This document shows, piece after piece, positions 21,601 through 24,394 of a stretch of 25,000 nt of DNA (its first letter is position 1; every line of letters begins with the position of its first letter). The position numbers were made by a program, and so were the translations under genes. The notes under the pieces are model-generated. The model ran no database searches. It was not told the origin of the DNA and worked only from the letters and a program-made list of their open reading frames with translations. Origin of the DNA: Owenia fusiformis (Eukaryota; Annelida; Polychaeta; Sabellida; Oweniidae); contig CAIIXF020000223.1 of assembly GCA_903813345.2 (NCBI GenBank), forward strand, positions 1 to 25,000. The letters are read 5' to 3'.

Positions 21601-24394
21601 TGAGGACACATCATTTGTGAGGACACACCATTTATCCGAATTACAATGGTCCAAATTCCATTCGTCTGAACCTAAATGGTCTGAGTCTAATTGTCCGAAT
21701 CCCATTTGTTCAAAACCAAAGGATCTGAATATTAACAATGTCAATATGATATCTTAGGAGACAACAGGGAAATATCATACAGAACGACTTCGCATAATGT
21801 TTTGGCTCAGCGTATTTAAAACATGCATAAATTCTGTTGACCAAATATAGGCATTTGTACGTTGGACAGTAATGCATCTAATTTTAACATTAAAATCAAT
21901 TATTGAACGTTCTTAAAGTCTGTTGAACCCAAATCAGAAATAAACCCTGACATTGACTTCACATGACAGTGAAGTTTAAAACGCCATGATATTACCAATA
22001 AACATGGCTAAACGGGAATTCAATATTATTCAACAATCACAAATCAACGTGATATTTTATTCCATGTTCACACATTTCTTGCATCTTCATCTTGATATTA
22101 GAATGAAATGTAACAAGGCGGAATTCGGACCGATTTGGATGATTGGGATTTGAATGAATGGAATTCTCCTTAGAAATTTACTTATGTATACTTTTATTTA
22201 GCTCTCATAATATGCATCAAACATATGAATGCTTTAATTCATCCTATGCACTTTTGAGACACGTTATGTATATATAGAGGTATGTATCCTATTGTTGATC
22301 ATTTATCACTTTAGATACATGGGTGGTGGCAGATGTAGAACTGCCCTATATGAACAAACTGACCATCTATGGTGTACTTGAGCTTGAGCATCTCCCTGAT
22401 CCTGAAACTGGCAAGGTTCGGGACTTCACACTCAATGCTACTTATATCTTCATAACTGGTCGATTCATTGTTGGTTGGCCTGATGCACCTTACACTGGAC
22501 TATGCCAGATCATCTTGAATGGAGATCACAATACCCCTGACATGCCCCTGCCTGATGGACCTAACATGGGATCTAAAGTACTAGGTGAGCAACGTTTCAT
22601 CCAATTGTGTTATTTAGTTAGGGTTCATGAATCACCAAAGCTTTCAATGAATCATATTTCCTATCAAAATATACTCATAACTTTGCATCCTTGCACATTT
22701 TGTAAAGATTGATTTTATCAAAAATGATGAGTGATTGAACAAACAGAATTCACTCTCAAATACCAAAATAGAAGCTCAGGTTTTGCTGCAATTATACTAT
22801 TTTATGAGTATTACTATTTAAATGTTTTTGAATTGATTGATGTTTTCAACATCCTTTTAAAATGTTGCTTGTTTTCAAAGGTGCCTTTGGTGGTCTTGAC
22901 TTGTGGGGTGTGAACAGGACTGTAACATGGACCAAGTTAGCTTCAACAGCCAGTGTTGGTGATAATACCATTACACTAATTGAACCTGTAGACTGGGTAG
23001 CTGGAGAGCAGATTGTTATTGCTCCAACAGCACTTGATCCATGGGAGACAGAGACATTTAGTATTGTGTCTATTTCCGCTGACAACCTTACCTTAACACT
23101 GAATGATACTCTTGCATACAGACATACAAGTAGGTGATAGTTCCATTTAAGGATGTTTTTTAAATCTTAAGTTTAGTTAGAGGAATTGTACAATATGATA
23201 ACAAAAATAACTCTCTTTTATATGTAGTAGTGACTTAATTGATTTGAAAATTCTTTAAGACTTTTTAATACTAAATGCCATATGAAAAAAGACATTAATT
23301 AAAAAGATATTAAATAATGCTTTTAGGTGAGACAGAGACATATGGTACATATACAGTGTCAATGGCTGCTGAGGTGGGTTTACTCACTAGGAATATACGG
23401 ATAATTGGAGCTGATTATGACAAGCTTTACCAACAGTCATTTGGTGCCAGGGTCCTCGTTGGAACTTTCAGACAAGGCAGCAAATTCTTCACCGGTAATT
23501 AAGTTTAGTATGAGATGAACTTGATAATAACAAAACTGACTTGTGACATTTTATCATGATACTACTTTTAAGAAGTGAAATATAGAATAATAGGAAGTGT
23601 TACTGTCTATATTTATTTTATAAAACTTTAAACAGTTCTTATTATCAATAAGAAATTGATAAGTACATTTGTGTCATCTAAAATTCTAGGTTATGCACGG
23701 CTTAGCAATGTAGAGTTCTACCATACAGGCCAAGAGGGTTATGTCGAGGATTATGATCCTAGGTATTCACTGGCATTCCTTAGCACTGGAGCAAACACTG
23801 AACTAAGACCATCTTCTATATCTCGGTGTTCTTTCCATAATGGATTTTCCCCAGCAATAGGACTATTTGGTGCCACTGGCATACCTGTCACAGACAATGT
23901 GATACATCACACTGTGGGTCAGGGTAGGTAGAAACTGCATCCAATATTATTATCTGGAATGATTCCTATCATATCATGTTTTACACGACGGATATGTTTC
24001 AGTCATTCAGATACTTTCTTACCATAATATATTGGACACAAATGATAGTTACTAATCATATTCATAATATACATAATGATTGCCTTCCATATCACATTTC
24101 ACCTTGGAAATGATTTCTTAACATATCATATTTTGCTTGAGGATTATTTGATTTCTATTCTGTGGTTACTTTCTTTTGCAGGTATGAGGTTAGCTGGGTC
24201 CAGTCATGAAATACGCAGAAACTTCCTGACGTTGATGATATGGCCAGGATCGTACCAGGACCGTTCTGAACCTTTTAACTTCGACTACGAAGGCTCTATT
24301 GAGGTGCAGGAGGGTGTAGATATTGTCCTTGAGGGCAATCATGTTGCAGGATCTGAGAGGGCTGGCTTCCATATTGATGGTGAAGCTTGTTCAG
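473..24394 (+). CDS. PKHD1L1: Fibrocystin-L (PKHD1L1) homologue, partial, 42 exons in window
   Basis: Multi-exon gene rebuilt from splice sites and reading frame. The exons join to about 10.1 kb with no stop, entering with two bases of a split codon and leaving in phase 1. Domain order is TIG 1-3, PA14, a long unnamed region, TIG 4-7, a cupredoxin-like domain, TIG 8-14, G8, PbH1 beta-helix, a second G8, and the start of a second PbH1 region. As I recall it, this is the order of vertebrate PKHD1L1 (about 4,240 residues), which has 14 TIG domains and two G8 domains. PKHD1 shares the design but has fewer TIG domains; CEMIP/TMEM2 share only the G8-PbH1 part. The family is a large type I membrane protein with a short cytoplasmic tail, a cell-surface coat component without a proven enzymatic activity. 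The signal peptide and membrane anchor lie outside the window. Identity is strong; orthology rather than a lineage-specific paralogue is inferred. Confidence 0.95.
615..966 (+). other. Intron 1 of window
   Basis: GT-AG intron with strong donor gtaagt and acceptor tttcag. AT-rich; no exon, repeat or RNA gene recognised. Confidence 0.85.
967..1133 (+). CDS. PKHD1L1: Exon 2: end of TIG 1, start of TIG 2
   Basis: Acceptor tttcag, donor G|gtatca. Encodes the last strands of TIG 1 (DNYYVRVAIDGKMI), a short insert with two cysteines (CNGNPFAYDC), and the first strand of TIG 2 (LQTISPRSGPPG). It ends at the Gly of the SG..PG turn, a phase-1 position reused in several other TIG repeats of this gene. 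Confidence 0.93.
1302..1467 (+). CDS. PKHD1L1: Exon 3: TIG 2, middle
   Basis: Acceptor at 1300-1301, donor gtaagt at 1468. Continues TIG 2 with TIVTMYGKLYTDLYGSN and the characteristic VYFGGQKCEV strand. The YTDLYGSN segment is close to the vertebrate PKHD1L1 sequence. Leaves in phase 2. Confidence 0.93.
1468..2651 (+). other. Intron 3, 1.2 kb
   Basis: Second-longest complete intron in the window. AT-rich, with scattered short imperfect inverted repeats (for example around 1640-1680 and 2099-2114). No coding exon, RNA gene or recognisable element was seen. The open stretch 2306-2497 on the minus strand has no family resemblance. Confidence 0.8.
2652..2836 (+). CDS. PKHD1L1: Exon 4: end of TIG 2
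   Basis: Acceptor tttcag ending at 2651, donor G|gtatgt at 2837. Encodes the C-terminal strands of TIG 2 (GTLKCKMEGTYIGSLNASV) and the linker SNNKIAMFQTYA, a segment very close to that of vertebrate PKHD1L1. Leaves in phase 1. Confidence 0.93.
3024..3134 (+). CDS. PKHD1L1: Exon 5: TIG 3, first half
   Basis: Acceptor ttccag, donor G|gtattt. Encodes a canonical TIG opening: VTGVSPSSGSTSGGT followed by the ITITGRHFDE strand. Unlike several other TIG repeats here, the SGG turn is not split by an intron. Leaves in phase 1. Confidence 0.94.
3135..3516 (+). other. Intron 5
   Basis: GT-AG intron splitting TIG 3 between its second and third strands. AT-rich; nothing else recognised. Confidence 0.85.
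3517..3878 (+). CDS. PKHD1L1: Exon 6: end of TIG 3 and first half of PA14
   Basis: Acceptor ttacag, donor gtatta at 3879, phase 0. Begins with the Cys-containing strand of TIG 3 (SPCTVESLSDTTIVCVTG), then the linker YPGNRGINKEMWN, then PA14 from about 3640. FVTRLRGFFVPPVYSEYMF is the PA14 sheet strand. The acidic pair in KSDDTSRLYLS is at the position of the paired aspartates of PA14 lectin-type domains. Three N-glycosylation sequons (NST, NYT, NYS) are visible. Confidence 0.94.
4107..4195 (+). CDS. PKHD1L1: Exon 7: PA14, middle
   Basis: Acceptor ttttag, donor gtaagt at 4196, phase 0 in and phase 2 out. Encodes the PA14 loop and strand leading to the conserved EAGKKYY turn, completed in the next exon. 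Confidence 0.9.
4196..4605 (+). other. Intron 7
   Basis: AT-rich GT-AG intron between the two last PA14 exons. No exon or element recognised. Confidence 0.85.
4606..4765 (+). CDS. PKHD1L1: Exon 8: end of PA14
   Basis: Acceptor tctag ending at 4605, donor gtaggc at 4766, phase 0 out. YYVEVVQQEGNGDASLSV is the typical last part of a PA14 domain (glycine-rich loop then a strand). After it comes the FTSQESGDVDTERQTL linker into the unnamed region. Confidence 0.92.
5007..5118 (+). CDS. PKHD1L1: Exon 9: inter-domain region after PA14
   Basis: Acceptor tttcag, donor G|gtattg, phase 0 in and phase 1 out. Encodes the stretch with DLENWSRQSSTNEVQRV; the vertebrate protein has a similar LENW...NEVQ segment at the same place. 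No named domain. Confidence 0.9.
5379..5528 (+). CDS. PKHD1L1: Exon 10: unnamed module, copy 1
   Basis: Acceptor tttcag, donor G|gtaaat. Encodes an A-A-T-x-M-A-N-E-L helix-like start, then TALVTSTPGGSSIEFVVTF and the STRGD turn (aspartate in the next exon). The same pattern recurs at 8597-8748, so this is the first copy of an internal module. Confidence 0.91.
5529..5844 (+). other. Intron 10
   Basis: GT-AG intron, AT-rich. Nothing recognised apart from a pyrimidine-rich acceptor (ttccccag). Confidence 0.85.
5845..6002 (+). CDS. PKHD1L1: Exon 11: end of module copy 1, start of the next
   Basis: Acceptor cccag, donor gtagga, phase 1 in and phase 0 out. DWPALTYKV closes the first module; LETFQLEFDGVPTVPLAID opens the next, and ATENEV starts a second helix-like segment that continues in the following exon. 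Confidence 0.92.
6176..6397 (+). CDS. PKHD1L1: Exon 12: inter-domain region, cysteine-rich
   Basis: Acceptor ttcag, donor gtaagt, 74 codons, phase 0 to phase 0. Reads ETAINDLFSYRCP, a KFYFQDYE strand, and TEQPFCGRSSIKNPWKLFD. The vertebrate protein has the same CGR-SLKNP pattern here. Phase 0-0 means it could be skipped without a frame change. Confidence 0.92.
6398..6726 (+). other. Intron 12
   Basis: AT-rich GT-AG intron. No exon or element recognised. Confidence 0.85.
6727..6866 (+). CDS. PKHD1L1: Exon 13: inter-domain region
   Basis: Acceptor tttag ending at 6726, donor gtaatg at 6867. Encodes LCLAYRGAWRNRIVLDYIY, matching the LCLAYKG motif of vertebrate PKHD1L1, then an acidic stretch. 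Leaves in phase 2. A short (TA)n run follows the donor at about 6877-6890. Confidence 0.92.
7054..7238 (+). CDS. PKHD1L1: Exon 14: inter-domain region
   Basis: Acceptor ttttag, donor gtaagt at 7239. Begins SWKYTCVEMYSHV and ends near WVDVVYIGSKPTVY; the D-V-V-Y-I-G strand is shared with vertebrate PKHD1L1. Leaves in phase 1. Confidence 0.92.
7239..7744 (+). other. Intron 14
   Basis: AT-rich GT-AG intron. It carries a perfect 12-bp inverted repeat at 7475-7486 and 7512-7523 (listed separately). The minus-strand open stretch at 7375-7575 shows no family resemblance. Confidence 0.82.
7475..7523. repeat. Short perfect inverted repeat in intron 14
   Basis: TTTATACATCTA at 7475-7486 pairs exactly with TAGATGTATAAA at 7512-7523 across a 25-base loop. 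It could be a small hairpin or the core of a decayed inverted-repeat element. No flanking target duplication was identified. Confidence 0.6.
7745..7896 (+). CDS. PKHD1L1: Exon 15: inter-domain region
   Basis: Acceptor ttacag, donor gtaagt, phase 1 in and phase 0 out. Contains APPRPGGQMIDSVTLS and a strand ALECSHDFPLFSV with one Cys, the counterpart of the vertebrate YNCSYNIPM segment. Confidence 0.9.
8144..8297 (+). CDS. PKHD1L1: Exon 16: inter-domain region, start of module copy 2
   Basis: Acceptor gtag ending at 8143, donor gtgagt at 8298. A Ser/Ala/Gly-rich stretch is followed by RLASATPPVGGHFTITFKG, which opens the second copy of the unnamed module. Leaves in phase 1. Confidence 0.9.
8597..8748 (+). 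CDS. PKHD1L1: Exon 17: unnamed module, copy 2
   Basis: Acceptor tttcag, donor gtttgt (weaker than most), phase 1 in and phase 0 out. Reads DATAAEFSDIFQTM, VEIHRGNDCSGYLWSVTFL and SNTGD. This is the same layout as 5379-5870: a helix-like A-T-A-x-E segment, a strand ending in W/F-V-T-F, then S-x-x-GD. Confidence 0.92.
8952..9074 (+). CDS. PKHD1L1: Exon 18: end of module copy 2
   Basis: Acceptor ttcag, donor gtaaga, 41 codons, phase 0 to phase 0. Encodes a Thr/Asn-rich stretch ending QGDWLRTAHAIPQ, leading into TIG 4. Vertebrate PKHD1L1 has the corresponding GDLLRTP motif. Confidence 0.9.
9204..9309 (+). CDS. PKHD1L1: Exon 19: linker and first strand of TIG 4
   Basis: Acceptor gacag, donor G|gttagt. 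Encodes VSVEINNIPSACSGQCSFEY, with the paired cysteines of the vertebrate KCSGDCGF motif, then PSITGTTPQEG. It ends in phase 1 at the glycine of the TIG turn. Confidence 0.92.
9310..9650 (+). other. Intron 19
   Basis: AT-rich GT-AG intron splitting TIG 4 at its first turn. Nothing else recognised. Confidence 0.85.
9651..9929 (+). CDS. PKHD1L1: Exon 20: TIG 4 body and start of TIG 5
   Basis: Acceptor tgtag, donor G|gtatgt. A symmetric phase 1-1 exon carrying about one TIG unit: QLVISGTSFDS, MVTVGGVPCQV, QITCDIG, and then VTAIVPTAGSVAG of TIG 5. The boundaries sit at equivalent turns of consecutive repeats, as expected for an ancestral one-repeat exon. Confidence 0.94.
9930..10581 (+). other. 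Intron 20 with inverted-repeat insertion
   Basis: GT-AG intron splitting TIG 5 at its first turn. Much of it is occupied by the inverted-repeat structure at 9946-10304. The remainder is AT-rich with nothing recognised. Confidence 0.85.
9946..10304. mobile_element. MITE-like cluster of nested inverted repeats
   Basis: A 25-bp arm at 9946-9970 pairs with 10040-10064 (one mismatch). Directly after it, a second arm at 10064-10079 (AATCCGATTCAAACAT) pairs with 10289-10304 (14 of 16). Inside that, 10144-10156 pairs with about 10211-10223. The centre holds a perfect 12-bp palindrome TGTGACGTCACA at 10161-10172. There is no coding capacity. The structure resembles one or two non-autonomous DNA transposons; the family is not recognised and the outer ends are uncertain. 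Confidence 0.6.
10582..10706 (+). CDS. PKHD1L1: Exon 21: TIG 5, middle
   Basis: Acceptor tgtag, donor gtaatt at 10707, phase 1 in and phase 0 out. Encodes GGTKVMLAGTGLGP, ATVTIGGNPCEI and IECISPPG, the canonical second to fifth strands of a TIG domain. Confidence 0.94.
10976..11108 (+). CDS. PKHD1L1: Exon 22: end of TIG 5, start of TIG 6
   Basis: Acceptor tgtag, donor G|gtatgt. Encodes SVEVQVSQLSGVI and FTYD, the last strands of TIG 5, then PTISSISASSGSVQG opening TIG 6. Phase 1 out at the repeat turn. Confidence 0.93.
11109..11467 (+). other. Intron 22
   Basis: AT-rich GT-AG intron splitting TIG 6 at the first turn. Nothing recognised. Confidence 0.85.
11468..11663 (+). CDS. PKHD1L1: Exon 23: TIG 6 body
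   Basis: Acceptor tgcag, donor gtacat at 11664. Encodes GGESIDISGSMFGASPVDDN, VQVAGIAATIESWSDT and LPALPPGTHPLMV. This TIG lacks the usual Cys pair (Ala and Ile stand where GGxxC and xxC occur). Leaves in phase 2. Confidence 0.93.
11854..12098 (+). CDS. PKHD1L1: Exon 24: TIG 7
   Basis: Acceptor ttgtag, donor gtaaga at 12099. Carries nearly all of TIG 7: LEVTDVSPLVGSKNGGT, KVTITGQGFSNG, VTVGGIDCSI and IVCEIGTPGTDHF. Its last strand runs directly into the cupredoxin-like domain, as in the vertebrate protein. Leaves in phase 1. Confidence 0.94.
12361..12549 (+). CDS. PKHD1L1: Exon 25: cupredoxin-like domain, first half
   Basis: Acceptor cttcag, donor G|gtaata, phase 1-1. HGKGYAWDPQIVDIQEGDTV followed by NWQW is the typical first half of a plastocyanin-type beta-barrel (I-x-x-GDTV-x-W). 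Vertebrate PKHD1L1 has the same segment. The histidine expected after the W-x-W strand of copper proteins is not present. Confidence 0.92.
12699..12878 (+). CDS. PKHD1L1: Exon 26: cupredoxin-like domain, second half
   Basis: Acceptor ttgtag, donor G|gtatgt, phase 1-1. SFKHQFNAAGTYYYWSDYVD and FLRGTIRV follow the F-x-F-x-x-x-GTY-Y pattern of the C-terminal cupredoxin strands. No Cys-His-Met ligand set is visible after GTYYY. A linker with a glycine run (MGGGG) closes the exon. Exons 25 and 26 are both symmetric, so either could be skipped in frame. Confidence 0.92.
12879..13428 (+). other. Intron 26 with inverted-repeat element
   Basis: GT-AG intron with a modest acceptor (tttaag). It holds a 140-bp hairpin element at 13165-13304; the rest is AT-rich with nothing recognised. 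Confidence 0.85.
13165..13304. mobile_element. MITE-like hairpin with TTA flanks
   Basis: The ends TGCCTGGGTCACATTTGCTC and, on the other strand, TGCCTTGATCACATTTGCTC pair almost perfectly, and pairing continues through GATTGAGT and TTTTGTTCAA to a short AT loop near 13230. The element is GC-rich inside (CGGCCGGCGTCCGG) against an AT-rich intron. Both ends are flanked by TTA (13162-13164 and 13305-13307). A 3-bp TWA duplication is the hallmark of PIF/Harbinger-type elements, so a Harbinger-derived MITE is possible. It has no coding capacity. Confidence 0.7.
13429..14501 (+). CDS. PKHD1L1: Exon 27 (1,073 bp): TIG 8, 9, 10 and most of 11
   Basis: Acceptor ttaag, donor gtacag at 14502, phase 1 in and phase 0 out. 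Starts with a tetrabasic GRKRRDTC (13431-13451), then a Cys-containing linker, then TIG 8 (VTSVSPNSGTSYTSITITG), TIG 9 (VTSVSPSSGSTAGGTVV, from about 13830), TIG 10 (VSGISPNTVSGNSTAVII, from about 14105) and TIG 11 (VDSLSPNQGSVNGGTLI, from about 14358). Each TIG has the SP..G turn, a GxGF or GxNF motif, and in TIG 8, 9 and 11 a Cys in the I-x-x-xC strand. No intron interrupts more than three complete repeats, unlike TIG 1-7. Confidence 0.95.
13434..13445 (+). other. Tetrabasic RKRR candidate furin site
   Basis: Codons for Arg-Lys-Arg-Arg followed by Asp, in frame near the start of exon 27, between the cupredoxin-like domain and TIG 8. It matches the furin R-x-K/R-R consensus and sits in a probable loop after a glycine-rich linker. 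Cleavage is inferred, not shown. Confidence 0.6.
14636..15173 (+). CDS. PKHD1L1: Exon 28: end of TIG 11, TIG 12, start of TIG 13
   Basis: Acceptor ttcag, donor G|gtaagt, phase 0 in and phase 1 out. Begins ITCTTGANVDGAAKVNI (last strands of TIG 11), then TIG 12 (VSSVNPTSGGTGDDITITG, VMIGTASCSV), then TIG 13 (VDSISPTSGSLGGGQPVTVS, VTICGEACIV). The Cys-x-x-x-Cys of TIG 13 (ICGEAC) is shared with vertebrate PKHD1L1 (VCGSEC). The 144-residue minus-strand open stretch over this exon is a shadow. Confidence 0.95.
15200..15243 (+). repeat. 44-bp dispersed repeat, copy 1
   Basis: In intron 28, 27 bases after the donor. It matches 21091-21134 at 43 of 44 positions (core AGTGCCAAAGGGAAAGGACC). Two near-identical copies 5.9 kb apart in different introns imply a dispersed mobile or regulatory element of unknown family. 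Confidence 0.75.
15421..15592 (+). CDS. PKHD1L1: Exon 29: end of TIG 13, start of TIG 14
   Basis: Acceptor tttttcag, donor gtatgt at 15593. Encodes TVTCDVVLSSGLSN and YTYD of TIG 13, then VTSVSPARGGTGGGLSVTIA and GSGFG of TIG 14. Leaves in phase 2 within the GF-G codon. Confidence 0.93.
15758..15914 (+). CDS. PKHD1L1: Exon 30: end of TIG 14
   Basis: Acceptor tttcag, donor gtagga, phase 2 in and phase 0 out. Encodes VGDVNVTIDGTVCAV and AIVCVTGAHSSSIKTKVRV, finishing the last TIG domain. The next exon starts the G8 region. Confidence 0.93.
16121..16277 (+). CDS. PKHD1L1: Exon 31: start of first G8 domain
   Basis: Acceptor ttttag, donor G|gtatgt. FWYIDVYSSPYTWGG then PPVEGDFIVVPDSMTLLID and LAFLLIQG are the opening G8 strands, with the W-GG and P-x-x-G-D positions conserved across PKHD1L1, PKHD1, CEMIP and TMEM2. 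Leaves in phase 1. Confidence 0.95.
16509..16591 (+). CDS. PKHD1L1: Exon 32: first G8 domain, middle
   Basis: Acceptor tttcag, donor gtaatc, phase 1 in and phase 0 out. Encodes GGTVMFDDSKDIHLQANNIL and IVGGGSLQ, two glycine-rich G8 repeats that match vertebrate PKHD1L1 closely. Confidence 0.95.
16592..16906 (+). other. Intron 32 with CTCF-like motif
   Basis: GT-AG intron. It holds the perfect palindrome GGTAGCTACC (16688-16697) and, seven bases on, CCACCAGGTGGC (16705-16716), which resembles the CTCF core. The stretch about 16664-16735 has weak inverted symmetry (GTTAT...ATAAC) and may be a decayed inverted-repeat element. Confidence 0.55.
16907..17036 (+). CDS. PKHD1L1: Exon 33: end of first G8 domain
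   Basis: Acceptor tttcag, donor G|gtatga, phase 0 in and phase 1 out. VGTESEPYQHKGIITMHGHL and YGTKTIAVREGTIELHG: the H-K-x-x-I-T-L/M-HGH motif and the LHG end are among the best conserved parts of the family. Confidence 0.96.
17037..17917 (+). other. Intron 33, filled with a diverged repeat
   Basis: 0.9 kb GT-AG intron. Most of 17149-17760 consists of diverged copies of one unit (listed separately). The rest is AT-rich. No exon seen. Confidence 0.8.
17149..17760. repeat. Diverged tandem repeat with AAGATGGC motifs
   Basis: The phrase ACTCAAATACCAGTAG (with variants) recurs at 17151, 17343, 17542 and 17652, giving units of about 190, 200 and 110 bp. Each unit also carries CTAGGGACA, GAGCTCT and AAGATGGC-GCTGAATTTC-like phrases (for example 17281, 17428, 17740). 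Copies are well diverged, so this is old. The AAGATGGC core resembles the YY1 site. The family is not recognised. Confidence 0.65.
17918..18286 (+). CDS. PKHD1L1: Exon 34: region after first G8
   Basis: Acceptor ttgtag, donor G|gtatga, symmetric phase 1-1. Encodes TWTHLGSTAAAGATSITLNE, GWTVGDEIVIATTGGRHSQ, then AEVGLLTRNVVVKGS and CPDGFNTG. The W-T-x-L, GD-x-IVIA and AEVGLLTRN motifs are shared by PKHD1L1, PKHD1 and CEMIP proteins. Confidence 0.96.
18287..18702 (+). other. Intron 34
   Basis: AT-rich GT-AG intron; no exon or element recognised. Confidence 0.85.
18703..20198 (+). CDS. PKHD1L1: Exon 35 (1,496 bp): first PbH1 beta-helix region
   Basis: Acceptor ttttag, donor ACG|gtgagt at 20199, phase 1 in and phase 0 out. 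Starts GEFAVQTCFQGRFGEEIGSD, then YVEVTYAGQAFRLGRYPIHF and the beta-helix coils: AIHETFNRAINIHGTHNVQI, NVVHNVMGGALFLEDGIE, STSLLNDDITPAAFW, THFGFWYRMHDHPDGPS, GWFGLWIFMEWYP. GRYPIHFH, the HPDGPS loop and ITPAAFW are signature motifs of the PKHD1L1/CEMIP helix. The last part (KKRLTHPMGWM, HITNITYNGKFYG) leaves the helix. Three shorter minus-strand open stretches here are shadows. The largest coding exon in the window. Confidence 0.97.
20358..20523 (+). CDS. PKHD1L1: Exon 36: linker after the first beta-helix
   Basis: Acceptor tttcag, donor gtaagt at 20524, phase 0 in and phase 1 out. DEYVIIEHNFTQTPDRFSL matches the YVIISHNFTQNPD motif of vertebrate PKHD1L1. The rest (ELSYSNDNVYDYHFDESTKD) is less conserved. 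Confidence 0.94.
20711..20974 (+). CDS. PKHD1L1: Exon 37: linker and start of second G8
   Basis: Acceptor ttccag. The donor is taken as G|gtgggc at 20975, weaker than most here but the only one that joins in frame to the next G8 exon; reading through meets a TGA at 21007-21009. Encodes YLISGKSLSKRAVDVDG, a Cys-containing CYYKDCIPP, a Pro-rich stretch, FQYWSDSAYW, a tetrabasic SRRRRAAPSD, and GDDVIIRA of the second G8. The CYYKDCIPP and W-S-x-x-x-W parts match vertebrate CCILQDC and LWSNDSFW. Confidence 0.87.
20923..20934 (+). other. Tetrabasic RRRR candidate furin site
   Basis: Four arginine codons followed by Ala-Ala, in frame between the W-S-x-x-x-W motif and the first G8 strand (SDGDDVII). 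It fits the R-x-R/K-R consensus in an apparently flexible, charged linker. A dibasic Lys-Arg lies upstream at 20731-20736. Processing is inferred. Confidence 0.55.
21091..21134 (+). repeat. 44-bp dispersed repeat, copy 2
   Basis: Identical to 15200-15243 except for one base (GCACTAG against GCACAAG), in the same orientation and again not far downstream of a donor site. Similarity stops at the right edge, where GTAATG is followed by different sequence in each copy. Confidence 0.75.
21601..22169. mobile_element. Probable fold-back element with tandem-repeat arms
   Basis: Left arm: a 17-bp unit twice (21601-21617, 21618-21634, 15 of 17 identical), then about six copies of a 15-bp unit typified by TCTGAACCTAAATGG (21635-21730). 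Right arm: 22119-22169 carries the same kind of unit on the other strand (reverse reading TCCAAATCGG, TCCGAATTCC). Inverted arms made of short tandem repeats around a non-coding middle recall fold-back transposons. Ends and target duplication are undefined. Confidence 0.5.
22315..22584 (+). CDS. PKHD1L1: Exon 38: second G8 domain
   Basis: Acceptor ttag ending at 22314, donor G|gtgagc, symmetric phase 1-1. Encodes TWVVADVELPYMNKLTIYGV, then LELEHLPD, LNATYIFITGRFIVGW and ILNGDHNTPDMPLPDGPNMG, with the end of the exon at K-V-L-G. All match the second G8 of vertebrate PKHD1L1 in order. Confidence 0.96.
22881..23129 (+). CDS. PKHD1L1: Exon 39: region after second G8
   Basis: Acceptor caaag, donor gtaggt at 23130, symmetric phase 1-1. 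Encodes GAFGGLDLWGVNRTVTWTKL, VDWVAGEQIVIAPTALDPWE and LTLNDTLAYRHT. It repeats the layout of exon 34 after the first G8, showing the internal duplication of the G8-helix half. Confidence 0.95.
23327..23494 (+). CDS. PKHD1L1: Exon 40: region after second G8, continued
   Basis: Acceptor tttag, donor G|gtaatt, symmetric phase 1-1. Encodes MAAEVGLLTRNIRIIGADY then SFGARVLVGTF. The AEVGLLTRN motif also occurs after the first G8 (about 18187), and FGARVLVG matches vertebrate PKHD1L1. Confidence 0.95.
23690..23923 (+). CDS. PKHD1L1: Exon 41: start of second PbH1 beta-helix
   Basis: Acceptor tctag, donor G|gtaggt, symmetric phase 1-1. Encodes YARLSNVEFYHTGQEGYVED then YDPRYSLAFLSTG, FHNGFSPAIGLFG and DNVIHHTVGQG. 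These correspond to the first coils of the second helix. Confidence 0.96.
24182..24394 (+). CDS. PKHD1L1: Exon 42: second PbH1 beta-helix, continued
   Basis: Acceptor tgcag, donor G|gtacat, symmetric phase 1-1. Encodes MRLAGSSHEIRRNFLTLMIW, PGSYQDRSEPF, VLEGNHVAGSERAGFHIDGE and ends in ACSG. It is the last exon in the window; the gene must continue beyond 25000, with the vertebrate protein having several hundred more residues and a membrane anchor. Confidence 0.95.

Larger units (their letters stand above)
20975..22314 (+). other. Intron 37, 1.3 kb, repeat-rich
   Basis: Longest complete intron in the window. It holds copy 2 of the 44-bp dispersed repeat (21091-21134), a 13-bp direct repeat TAACTGATAGTCA (21333-21345 and 21392-21404), and a likely fold-back element (21601-22169). 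No exon seen. Confidence 0.8.
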
